DNA of 64,000 nucleotides, from positions 3,286,001-3,350,000 of the forward strand of contig NC_063017.1 of assembly GCF_020509005.1 (NCBI RefSeq), written 5' to 3'. This document shows, piece by piece, positions 35,780-46,801 of this stretch. Each line of letters begins with the position of its first letter. Position 1 is the first letter of the stretch. The DNA comes from Fulvia fulva. Taxonomy: Eukaryota; Ascomycota; Dothideomycetes; Mycosphaerellales; Mycosphaerellaceae. The translations under genes and the position numbers were made by a program. The notes under the pieces are model-generated. The model worked only from the letters and a program-made list of their open reading frames with translations, ran no database searches and was not told the origin of the DNA.

Positions 35780-37896
35780 TCATCCCCAGGTCGCATCTTT
35801 CGCATGTCCTCCGGCTCTAACGTTCGGTGGCGTAGTCAACGTATAACTCCACGTCTCCTTCCCATCCACGAACATTTTATAGTGGAGCACCGACTGATCA
35901 CTACTCCATGGATTCGAGATACTGACAGCGCCAAATTTACTGTTCCCATCTGGAAGATACTTGATACATACGTCGCTCACGTAATCCTCACTCGTCGTCT
36001 GCTCCGAGTACGTCCTAATGGGAAGGTAGAACATGTTCAGCGGAGAGACCGAGAACTCATGAACAGTCGCGCTGAGTGGCCATTTCTTGCGCCGTGTCTT
36101 GATAGCTGGATCATCTCGCGGCTTGAGAACTGTGCCATGCTTCGCACCGACGCCGGTCAGGCCTAGACCGACGATCTCTTCTTTTCCTTCTGGTGGTGGC
36201 GGGAATGATGTTGCTGCGAATTCATGTCTGTCGCCGGAGAGAACAATGACTCCTACGCCGCCGCGAAGGCCGACATCCCACATTGCTTCAAGAATCACCT
36301 GCCTCTCGCCGAGGTAGCCCCTCCAGGTATCCTGAGCGCCAAACCACCAATTCTTGGTGAATGGAACGCTCGAGACGACAATCTTCCATTTGACGCCCGC
36401 TGGTTCAGGGCGTGCGAGCCAATGGAGAAGATCAGCGAGTTGCTGAGCGCCAAGCATGGTCTTGGTTGCTTCGCCTGTGATAGGGTCTGAGCCGTTGGTA
36501 GCATCATTGGGAGATCGATAGCGGCGCGTGTCGAGCATGAAGAACGTTGCTGGACCTTGAGTGAATGAGAAGTAGGTCTCGCCTTTGCGGTGCGCTGGAG
36601 GATTGACCGAGGTATGGTAGTGCTCGTACGGGTCGTTTGCGGCGAGGAAGACATCAGTTGTGTTCCCGGACCAGTCGTTCTGAATCTCGTGATCGTCGTA
36701 GACGTGGATCCATGGTAGGTCCTCTGACACAGCGGGCCAGTCGGGGCTTGAGTAAACTTGGCGATACTCCCGCCGGTAGTCTTCGAGGGTTATGCCGTGC
36801 CGATGTGGGACGTCAATGTAGATGAAGTCGCCGAGGAAGAGCATGAACTGAGCTTTCACCTCCTTCAAAGCTCTGGCAAGATGCCGCAACCCTGGGGCTG
36901 AGAGAGGATGTTCGAACGCACTGTACGGAAAGTTCAGCTTGATACACGAAGAGTGCACGAAAGTGAACTGGTCGTTGTTCTCGGCACGAGCTGAAATCTG
37001 TCCCGTCTTTGGTGCTGTGGTGAAGTGACCGCTGTGGTTGTTGCTCACGACCCACTGGTATCGTGTATCCGGCTTCAATGATTTCAGCTCGAACGCCCCG
37101 GTGAAGTCTGTCTTGTTATCCAGCCAGTCCAGCTGACCTGCCGATCTCCAGGCAGTGTCTGGTAGCATGCCCCCAAGGCTACTTTTCAGAGGCGGGTCTG
37201 CATATCTGTACGACGCAAAGACTGGAAACTTGGTTGCATCGGGCTCTCTGACCAGCAGCTTCACTGAAGAGTCAGACACGAAGCCAACTCTTGCCATGGA
37301 CAGATCGTGCTGAGGATAAAATGTCTTGGCACGATAGACCAAGTCAATGGTCATAGCCACGAGAGCAGCATTGATTAAGAACGTGATGGCGCTCCAGAAT
37401 GTGCTCGCAGAGCTCGGCAGGCCAGTCGCCAGAGTCTTGAAGATCTGCGGGTCCTCCTCTTCGAGCTCGATGTCCTCTTCTACCACCAACTCTTCACCAG
37501 GCGTGATGACATGGCCATCGGCATAGCGCGCATCAACGTCCACAACATCGTCTGGCAGTGTAGGTCGCGTCTGGATCTTGACCTCGTCTGCGATCACTTT
37601 CCAAGGTGAGATGTACTGTGATGTGAAGTAAAAGGCTGGCACGAAGACGGCGAAGGCGGCGAGGATGAGGGGGGGGAAGTGCTATTCGTCGTGAGCTCGG
37701 ATGTCGACCAAGCAATCCTTCTAGGCGATACTGACATGACCTGGTATCTGCGTATCACCTCGTCAGCATTACTTTCATGTCCGTGTCGCCGGCGCAAACG
37801 GACCCATCTGAGGAAGACCCATGCACACGCCCTCAGTACTAGGGAAGACCCAGCAGCGGCGACCTTGCAGGCCTCACCAAACGGGCCGACAGCCAT
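35780..37896 (-). CDS. PhoD-like metallophosphatase with N-terminal membrane segments
   Basis: Proposed exons 37732-37896 and 35780-37681 (about 688 aa). An in-frame stop (TAG, 37682-37684) just upstream of exon 2 forces an intron with its acceptor there. The 50-bp intron 37682-37731 (GTATCG, CTCAC, TAG) fits, but nearby in-frame donors are possible. Catalytic blocks of the PhoD/alkaline phosphatase D family are clear: SSCIK, LGDFIYIDVPHRHG, VYDDHEIQNDW, LDTRRYRS and GDRHEF, which bind the metal pair. Hydrophobic segments occur near the N terminus, at the start of exon 2 and in TFWSAITFLINAALVAM, with a Glu-rich stretch between. It is probably a membrane-anchored phosphomonoesterase or phosphodiesterase of the secretory system. 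It is divergent from the GFA gene. Confidence 0.83.
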
Positions 37897-38333
37897 CGTA
37901 GTACTGGCTATCGAAGACCGAGCTTCCAAGAGTCCATGGCGGACAATGGTAGGGGAGAGATGCTGCGGTAAACAGGAAACATGGAAGTGGATGAGAGACG
38001 GACGTCATGACAACGACATGCTTCGAGCAAATCACATTCCGAGCATTACACATGCCTTCACGACCTCCATCGACCATTCACCTCACATCGACTCGCGATG
38101 AACCCCCAGAGACGTAGAACATCGCGCTCGTTATCGTCACAGCACGGCGAGATGTGGGGTGGTGGTACGGCATGAAACTCTCCGAGCTACGCAGGAACGA
38201 TTCAGCTCTTGGGAACTCAGGGCTGGAAGAAGAGAAGGATGCTCTAGCAAGTCTCTAGCGAAAGCGAAGCGTACCTTATATATACTCCTACGGGGACATC
38301 AAGGTGTGATACCTCTCCAGTATCTCCTGCATC
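37897..38333. promoter_or_regulatory. Divergent promoter between the PhoD-like and GFA genes
   Basis: 437 bp between start codons. A TATATATA box lies at 38277-38284, about 50 bp upstream of the GFA start, the only core element I can point to. Confidence 0.45.
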
Positions 38334-38909
38334 ATGTCTTCATCCCAGAAACCTTCCACCCCATGGCCAGAACAAACTGGCGTATGGGCCACCTACGACC
38401 TTCACTGCCACTGCGGCGCCGTTCGCTTCAACATGAAAGTCTCCCCTCCACTCTTTGAAGATGAAGCAGAGGGAAAGGGAATATATCCAGTGACAGAGTG
38501 TAACTGCTCACATTGTGAGAGGCAGGGTCTTCAGGCATGCAACAACAACCACTTTCTCGAAAGCTTCGCTCATCACTCACCAGGTTGTCCATCCTCTCCA
38601 GAAGAACGTGAACCTCACTCAAGGCGAAGACGAATTGACAAAGTACTACTGCGGCAACAAGATGAACCCTCACTTGTTCTGCAAGCATTGTGGAAGCGTG
38701 ATGATGACGGACTTGACGGCTTTGGGCAAGATCTTTCCAGGCGAGCTGCGATATACTGTCAACGTAAGATCTTCCTCACGTGCGTCTATTGGGATCGTTC
38801 GCTGATGATATAGCAGGTCCGTATGCTGAAAGACTACGATGTCAGCAAGCTTACGATCAAGAAAGTCGAGTTCATGAAGGACATGCCGCCAAAGTATAGC
38901 ATTGATTGA
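38334..38909 (+). CDS. GFA/CENP-V-fold zinc-binding protein
   Basis: Three exons, 38334-38534, 38584-38763 and 38817-38909, giving 157 aa. The family (PF04828) binds zinc through paired cysteines: HCHCGAV at about residue 24, CNCSHC at about 56 and FCKHCGS in exon 2. The name comes from glutathione-dependent formaldehyde-activating enzyme, but most fungal members have no tested activity, so none is claimed. Intron 2 (53 bp) is standard GT-AG. Intron 1 (38535-38583, 49 bp) appears to be GC-AG: only this choice restores phase and places the family's Val-x-Pro block right after the CxCxxC motif. The C-terminal exon ends YSID. It is convergent with LAS21, 159 bp apart. Confidence 0.82.
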
Positions 38910-39068
38910 GGATGATCACGTTGGGATGTTCGCACAGGTGTAGACCTGTGCGCCTGTGAGATTGTTGACGAAGTCTCTCGCCATATCTTAGCAACAAGTG
39001 CGTTCTTGAGCACACATAGTGTACACGATACTGAAACTGTCAGCGTCATCTTCCGCTCTATACATCTC

Positions 39069-42034
39069 CTACTTCACCCCTCCCATCCCCCTCAACGCAC
39101 TTCCCACCCCAACATTGATCAACAAATGCCACCCAACAGCCCACGCCATAGCATAAAGATACTTCGGGCTGAAGACCGTCCAGATGAACAGATGCGTGCG
39201 GAGCGCCGTACAAGCCGCCATAACAGCCAGTAAACTCGCCCCAATGAACACCGTCATGTGCGAGATATACTGCATCCACACCCCTCCATCTTCTTTCTCA
39301 ACCTTTTGAGGTCCCATCGTGCTCCGCAACGTATCTTGGTGTAGCTTCTTGCGCTCCTCGTCGATCCAGCTCTTACTGTCCTTGGCCTGCTTCGCCGATG
39401 CTGGTTTGGTTGAAAGTAAGAGGTTCGCAGCGCTGCAGAGCCAGATCGGACCCGTCCAGTTGCTCGCGAAGAGGAGTACGCCCACGGCGACGATGTTGTA
39501 GTCTGCGACGCCGTTGTATGCATTGCTCAGGTCGATGCTGGAGATCGAGTTCGAGCCGCCCATGCAGAAGTAATAGGAGTGGCTGAGGAGTAGTGTTGTC
39601 ATCGCAACTTCCGTGACAGGCCGTTTCCCCGGGGTTTGGCCGCCTAAGAGAATATACCCCAACGCCTCTCTCTGTACTTCCAGCCCCAGGAACAGCGGAA
39701 TATTTGGCGCCCTTGTCTGCGTCATCAGGAACAGCGTGAGGAGGTAATGCAACCTCTCCGCCAAACTCGGCAGCAACCCTTTCTCCCTCGCCCCAGCCTC
39801 CCGATAGCTCAAGACCGAAAGTACCACCACAATGACCGTACACAACGCCAGCACGAAGAAAACCACCCTCGCCTGCAGCACCAAGTCGAATTGACTGGTC
39901 CAGTTTCTGATCCTGTAGGCGAGTCCATGTACCAGCTCCGGCGCATCAGCCTGCGTGAAATTCAGCTTAAACACAATCGCCGGTAGAGTCATGGCCACAA
40001 CGAGCACGACCGCCACCTCCGGCGCCAAAATTCCGCCAAACGTCTTCGGAACCATTTGAAATCCATTGTAGACGTAAGCAGCCAGAATAAGCACCCACAT
40101 GGCGACGTGTTCCCGCGGGAAGAAAGTATGCACAATGTCTTCGGCGCCGGCATGTTTCTGGCCAGTTTGGTTCCAGCGGATACAGAAGCGGTGAACGGCG
40201 AGAAGGGCGAAGACGGCGAGGGCGAGCCTGAGACGTGCTCTGTGGTCGATGAACTTGCTTGTGTTCTTGGCTCCGAGGATGATGAACCAGGAGGGTGTGA
40301 GCCAGTACCAGAATTGTTGCTCTTCTTCAACATAGCTGCTGGCGAACATCATGATGCCGTAAAGAACGCTTGTCGTGGCGAAGAACATTCCTGCTGTAGT
40401 AGGAGGCCAGATCGACGGGAAGGAGGATAGGGCTAGAGCAACGATGGTAGCACTGAGGCACATTCCAACAACCATGCGTGGGATGTTGTAGGAGCTTGCA
40501 GTGCCGCTGAGCGTTTCTTGCGCTTCGAGAAGGAAAGCCAACATTGCAGCATGCCGTCTCGCAGTATTGCGCCAGCTCTCTCCTGTCGCCAGTCGGTTCT
40601 CGACGTACGCCCACAGACAGGCAAGGCGAGGTTCACCTTCGTCTTGATCCGTGCAGATGTCGCTCGAGGGCATGTTCTTCGGCTCGAAGCTGGCGACCTT
40701 CGACCTGAAAGACTCGGCTCCGTATGTAGCCTCGATGATTTCCAGAGTCTGCTTCGTATTCCTCTTGAAGAGCTCCGTCGTACCTTCCTCCTTCAAGAGC
40801 CCAGTGGTAGAGGTCTCATCCTGCGTCAGCAGACCTGTCAATTCGGGTATAGAGACTCCCAAACTATTCCTCGGAATTGGCAGACTCATCAATCCAGCCA
40901 GCGTCGGTACCAGATCGCTTTGCTGGATCTTCGTATAGTAGTGAAATTCCGTGCCCTCCTTCGGCAGTGTAGGACACTCATACTCCCTGCTCTTTTTCAT
41001 CTTTCTGAGCTTGGGGCTGGCGAACAGCAGCGCAGGCTCCGTCTCACCAGGTCCGCTGCCCCCATGATTCCCACCATTGTTCATGCCATGGTCGCCGGCC
41101 AATACCAGCAGTGTATCTTCCAAACGCGGCTTTTTCTCCATCGTCTCATAGATCGTCTTCACGATCCCATCCATCTCCCTCTGTTTCGGCAGCATATTCG
41201 GTCCCTGCGGTCCCGTCTTGTGCCCAATGTGATCCAGACCCAGATAATGCATAATCATCGCATTCCAATCACTCTCCGCCAGCTGCTCGGGGACATGACG
41301 CGTAACGTTATTGTCAACTTCTGTGAAATCCTGCAAGAACGAAAAAACGTTTATACTCAGCTATCTGGACCGCTAGCACGTTACCAGGGCCAGTTCTACT
41401 GACCGAAACAAAGAAGCTACTCGTCCCATCGAACCTGCTGAAGAACTGTCCCTTGCCAGCGCCTGTCTGGCCGGACTCGAAGAGTTTCAGCCACGTGTCG
41501 TCGCCGTAGAAGATGAGGTTGCCGCCCTTTGCGCGGATCTGGGCGAGCCAGGTGTCTTGGTTGGCGAGGGAGGAGGAGGTGTCTGATTCGGCGAAGTTGA
41601 GGATCAGGTCGAGGAAAGAGGGGACGGAGCCTGTGGTTAGTGCTTTGACGCGAGGCATTGTGACCGTGGGTGGTGTTGCGTGTGCTGTGAAGGGGATCGC
41701 GGCACCATCGCGGATGAGGCTGTGGTTTGAGGTGTTAGTAGAGCAAGACAGACATGTTTCCCGGCGTCTGGCTATCGTGATATTACCTCTGTGTGAAGTC
41801 GAAGCCAGAGTTGTGGCCGTAGACGAAGTCACTTCTGAGCGCATCCACGACCATGAATACCACGCGATCGAAGACTGGTGGAGTAGAGGCAACCTCAATG
41901 TCGTCGAATGTCGCTAGACCTGGCAGGACAGGTTTATAAGGAAAGAAGCCCGTCGCGAAGACCAGTACCGCGATCGGGAGCAGCACATTGGCTAATGTCA
42001 AGCACGCCGTTCTGAAACCAGCAGAGCGCGCCAT
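39069..42034 (-). CDS. LAS21: GPI ethanolamine phosphate transferase 2
   Basis: Exons 41787-42034, 41404-41719 and 39069-41330 give 941 aa; introns are 67 and 73 bp, with clean phases. This ER membrane enzyme (yeast Las21/Gpi7, human PIGG) adds ethanolamine phosphate to the second mannose of GPI anchors. An N-terminal signal-anchor is followed by a lumenal alkaline-phosphatase-like domain with VVDALRSDF, TMPRVKALTTG (with the candidate Thr nucleophile), LDHIGH and AGDHGM, which form the two-metal site. The C-terminal half has many membrane segments. Length and motif order fit the family. A long antisense frame at 40518-41402 is a shadow. In yeast, loss of the enzyme causes cell-wall and septation defects; the same role is inferred here. 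Confidence 0.93.
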
Positions 42035-42598
42035 CGCCGACGATAGAAAGGACTGTCCAAAAGATCACGGAGAAAGGAGTGCTGGCATATTGTGGAGAGA
42101 GGAGAGCTGTCCAACGCTGGGAGAGAAGTTCCGCGACACGCTCCCGCTGACTGATCGACTTCCGCCACCTTTTCCGCTGCTCTCAATCGTCTACCTTCTT
42201 CAGCGAGCGCACTGCCCTTCTATTCTCTCGGTATTACCTTTCGCTCAGTATGCGCCCTTTGCAAGATTCACACGTGCCGATCGACGTTGCCAGGCCTCCA
42301 AGGCCGTACTGATGGCACAGAGCGTGGCGGAAGACGACGACGATGACGCGCCGCGCCGTGCAAAGCAAGACATACGGCGATATGAAGCTGGCAACAACGA
42401 CATGGAGGATGAATCAGTGGTACGGTGATAATGAGAGCGATGGTAAGCAGCACAAATTCAATTTTGTTTATTACGCGCTTTCTACTTCTGCTTTCATGCC
42501 AATTCTATGGCAAGTGAGAACCATCCTGTCTTGATGTCAAGGCCATTCAAGCACGACACTCTGTCGCGTTGTGCTCTTCAAAGCTCTGTCATCCAACT
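42035..42598. other. Intergenic region upstream of LAS21
   Basis: 564 bp between the LAS21 start and the stop of the MEI2-like gene, both on the minus strand. It should contain the LAS21 promoter and the 3' end of the MEI2-like transcript. Pyrimidine runs lie around 42160-42215. No other gene is supported. Confidence 0.5.
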
Positions 42599-45191
42599 TC
42601 AGTACTGGCCGGCATACTGGTAGCCGTTGCCGCCATTGGCGGACTGAGCTGGGCCAGCGTACTGGTCGCCACCGTTGAAGGCGCGAGGCACCTCGTAGTC
42701 ACGTGAGAGAGTGACGTTCTGGGGGCGACCGCCAGCGAGGCGACCGCGGGAGATGGTGCGCGACATGTTGGCTGGGTTGCGTGGACCGTAGCCAGCGAAG
42801 CCGCCGTTGCCGTAGCCTGGACCGTAGGCACCTGGAGCTGGCATGAAGGTTGGGCCGCCGTACTGCTGGGGCGCGTACGGGTAGCTCATGCCGTACGGGG
42901 CGAAGGCAGCATTCTGTGCGTACATGGCCGGTGGGTACATTGCTGGAGGGGCGCCGACGGGACCTGGGCCGCCGGTGATGTACTGGCCGCCCTGCTGGAA
43001 GCCGAAGGCAGGGTTGAAGAGTCCCTGATGAGCGTGCCAGGCAGCATCCTCCTGCAGCTGGCGAGGTGTGCCGCGATCGAAGTTCGAGCGACGAGCTCGG
43101 TCCTGGCCACGCTGACCGCTGCGTGGGGCGTACAGGCCGATGTGGCCGGCGTTATCACGCGAGCGCTGTTGCTTGGTGCGGTTGTTCGGTGGATCGAACT
43201 TCTTCTCAGTGCCGATGTACTCTGGAGCTGGTGCGGTGTCGGGGGTGTACCAAAGCTTGGGACGGTAGCCCTCAAACTCCTCCATGATGGATGAGTTGCG
43301 GAACTTCTCGACAAGGCAGTCATAGCCCTGGACGGTGGCGTATGACAACTGCACGCGCTTCTCCGGATGGTGGCCCGGCTCCCACTCTTGGCCCATCCAG
43401 GCGTCGAGGAAATTGCCAATGTAGCGTGACTCGGTGAAATTGACAAAGCCATAGCCGACGTTGTACGAATTTCCGAAGTCGATGCGGAGGTATGAGAAGT
43501 CGTACATTCCGAAGGTGTACTTGTCAAGCATCTGCTTCCACTCGGTGACGCCCCACTTGTTGGGGAGGTTGCGAAGCATGACGGTGGTGCGGACGTCCAT
43601 GCCGTTGTTGATGCGGTCGACGCGGACACACTGAGGCTCTGTCTCGGTGTTGGCGTAGCGTGGACCGGTGGCAGTGTTGGCCGACCATGACTGTGCACGT
43701 GGCTGGTAGGTCGGGTCGTAGTGGTATGGAGTGAATGGCATGGGCTCAGACATCCAGCGGTCACGTGAGACTAGAGTGATCTGGTCGCTTGGCGCGTTCA
43801 GGACCTTTGCGACGGTGTTGGCTGGCGCGCAGATGACCTTGTTGCCATCGGGCATGACCTTCCAAGTCGTGCGGCCGGATGGAGAGGTGTAGGTGCCGGC
43901 GTTGGAGGCCGTTCCAACCTGCTTGTGTGGGGTGTATGGGACAAAGTCTCCGTTGGCATACTTGGTCAACGAGCCCCATGGCTTGGCACGAATGGTCCAC
44001 TCCTGCAAAGATGTCAGTGCATATTCTGTCAGGTGACATGGGCATTGTCTTACCTCGTGGTTGACCGGGCTGTTGGTCACTGCTCGGAGAGCTTCGCGAG
44101 CGGCAGTGATCTTCGAGTACTCGACGCGGAACTTGACGCTGTTGGCTCCGTGGGAAGAGACATCGGACATGGCGATGACGTGACCAAAGTCACAGGCGAG
44201 CTTGTACACCACATCCTTGATGTTAGGCATGTTGACGTTGCTCAGAACGTCGTCGAAGGTGGCCTCGAAGCACACCTGGCCGTCGTATCTGCCAATCTCG
44301 GCCTGATCGCCATCGGGAGCAGCAGCATACTCGTCGTGGAGGACGTGAGATGGAGCCCAACGATCGTTGGCGACGACAGACATGTCGTCGAACGCCGCAT
44401 TCGCGTCGCTCAGGTCATCGAAGCAGAAGTAGAGCGTCACGTACTTCTTGCTTGGGTCGGCGTGGTCAGATCTCTGGCCAAGCAACTTGGTCTGCCAGTG
44501 ATACTGCGACGATGTCAGCGAGATCAAGATACCCGAGAGTGTAGGAGGACTTACATCGCTGTCCAAGGTGTCCATGAGCTTGGCGAAGGTGGCCTGCTCA
44601 ACCTTGACGACCTTGACGAAGTGACTGCCGTAGACGGCCACGGTGTCGCTCGTGAAACGGACGACAGGCTCAACTTGCTCGGGAGTGGTCTCGCGGGGCG
44701 ATTCGTCGCCAACGGCCTTTTGGTTGAAGCCATCGACGTAGCTGTCCCGCTTAGGGGTGCTCTCCACGATGGTGGGACCGTCTGGCTGGCTGTCACGTGC
44801 CAGCATGGAGACTGGAGACGGCTTGGACTTGGAGACTTGGGCAAGAGGACCACTGGAGTAAGAAGACTGGCCACCTGGCATGAATGGAGTTGCGGCTGAG
44901 TGCATGCCAACTGCTTGCGAGTGGGTGGATGTGCGGGTGAAGCCCTTAGAGCTGCCCTCTTGGGTGACGGCTGGTGAGCCTGCCGAAATGGATCTGGAGA
45001 GCGTCAGTGAGCTGCGACACCAAAAGAATTTAAAGGCGTGCAACTTACGCGTTGCCGTTGCTGAGAGACAGCTGGCGAATGTTGTCAGTAAGCAATACAC
45101 CGCCGTCGCTGCCCTTGCTGGAGACGGCTGGGTAGGTGACGCTGTTGTTGGCCTTCATCTTCTGGCCGGCGGGAGTAGCAACACGCGACAT
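42599..45191 (-). CDS. MEI2-like RNA-binding protein
   Basis: Four exons, 45049-45191, 44555-44993, 44054-44503 and 42599-44002, giving 811 aa. The C-terminal MEI2-type RRM (RRM_2, about residues 482-580) is clear: TVMLRNLPNKW, TFGMYDFSYLRIDF, NVGYGFVNF and KFRNSSIMEEF...RPKLWYT. Two weaker RRM-like regions precede it. The tail is Gly/Pro/Tyr/Ala-rich and probably disordered. Schizosaccharomyces Mei2 drives entry into meiosis by binding RNA; Aspergillus and plant relatives act in development, so a developmental post-transcriptional role is inferred. The start is the ATG at 45191, because the first intron (55 bp) joins it in phase. Introns 2 and 3 are each 51 bp, in frame and free of stops. 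It is divergent from SEC15. Confidence 0.88.
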
Positions 45192-46801
45192 GATTGCTGC
45201 GGTGAGCTGGTGAATGAGCGGTTGACTGTACTGAGGCTGGTGATGGGTAAGACGACCAAGCTGTCAATAATTGTCGGTGCCAGCTGTGACCTGCTTGCTG
45301 GCGGGTATCAATTCAGCAACCCAAGGCGCTGCTGGTCCAAAGAGACCTGGGAAAGCAGAGGGAGTGATGCTCAAAGAACGCTGTGATGTGGTAGAAGAAT
45401 GAATGAGGGTGTACAGCGTTGGTGTGCCAATGCAAGACCAAATTGTCGTGCGTGCTGAGAAAAAGGTCGGTGGTGGAAGGAAGAGAAATAGAAAGGAAGC
45501 TGATGGGAAGGAAAGAAACAAGCAGTCGCTCCACGTGCTGGGCGATAGTGGGTCAGCCTGGCAGAGCAACTGCCCCCACTGCTCCCCAGGCCAATGGCAG
45601 GCGCAAGAATCAGCTTTCACAGCAACGAGCTGCGCACTGTGGGGCCATACTCAGCAGCAACCTTTCCATGACCTTCGAAGGCTCCGACATGTCGGGTGAG
45701 AAATGCAACGATAGTGGTCATCGTCAGGCTGGATAGTGGTCCCTCCCCTGATGGTGCTGCAATTTCCCTGGTCCTCGTGCTGCTTTTGCTCATTGCAGAG
45801 CGGCTTCCTACACCTCGTGCTGACCACGCGAGCTGGCATGTCCGTGCCGTGATGCATCTTCGCAACTCTGGAGCTTGCTGGTCGTGCACATGGCCCAGTA
45901 GTGCCTTCCCATGCAGGCACGACCGGATTGCGACGGTCCGTGCAATAACTTAGGATCCCATATTGGGCCACATAGTGTTTCTATGCAGCTCGCAATGTGC
46001 AAGTCTGTGTTGCGGCCAGCATCCACCGACAGACATCGGGAGTGAATCCTGCCTGTATCGTGCCTGCTCATTCATTTTGATATTGCGCTAGACGGGGGCA
46101 CCTTGCTTAGCTGCTGATCATCCGCTTTCGATCGCGCTAGCGGGACACCTCCGAAAGCAGGCCCGGGAGTCGAGCAAGCCAGGCCGGGAAAGCGCGAACC
46201 TCGTCGAGATTCGTGAACATGGCTTCGTACATTTCATCGTAACTTCGTAAGACTGTATTGAGACCTTGCATATTCCTGCGCGTGCATAGTGTTTCCGCGA
46301 CCACGAGTCTCTTGATGTGTTGTATGGAAGTTGGTCCGATTCGATGAGTTCTTAGAACGGTCGCGGTATGTTGATGCCTGGTGCCCCGTGTGCATGCGCG
46401 CTCGCGACATCGACAGACATCGGCCATGAGACCTTCCTGCTGACATCGCTTAGATCAGGAATCACACTTCGAAAGTGTGCACAGTGGTGTCCGTTCCAAG
46501 CCATCTTTCTATAGCCGGCTGCTGTCCATTCACGGCGTGTTCGCGCGGTTGCTGGTTCCTACTTCCGAGGCTCTGGCAGAGAGGTTGCAAGCGGTCGATG
46601 GTATCGTTGTCTGTTTGATCACACTCACAGCAGTCACGACCTTTTGTAACTGTCTGGAAAGAGCCCTTGATTACGCTAGCGAGACCCCACCATCAAGTGA
46701 GGACAGTGAGCTTTCGGCGAGGCGCGCATCGGCGCTCACACAAGGGCCAAAGTGGTCAATCAGAATCACTCCTGGACCAGTTCACATCAACATAGTCAAT
46801 A
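45192..46801. promoter_or_regulatory. Long divergent promoter between the MEI2-like gene and SEC15
   Basis: 1.6 kb without a supported gene. On the minus strand, about 45440-45520 is strongly pyrimidine-rich (CTTCC/TTTC runs), typical of fungal promoters and 5' leaders, and suits a long 5' UTR for the MEI2-like transcript. Open frames here are short, overlap on both strands and match no family. Confidence 0.5.

Noticed and set aside
40518..41402. 294-codon plus-strand open frame
   Set aside because: Antisense shadow of the LAS21 coding sequence; composition mirrors the real gene.
43925..44899. 324-codon plus-strand open frame
   Set aside because: Antisense to the MEI2-like gene, whose RRM motifs and splice sites are on the minus strand. 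It has no domain of its own.
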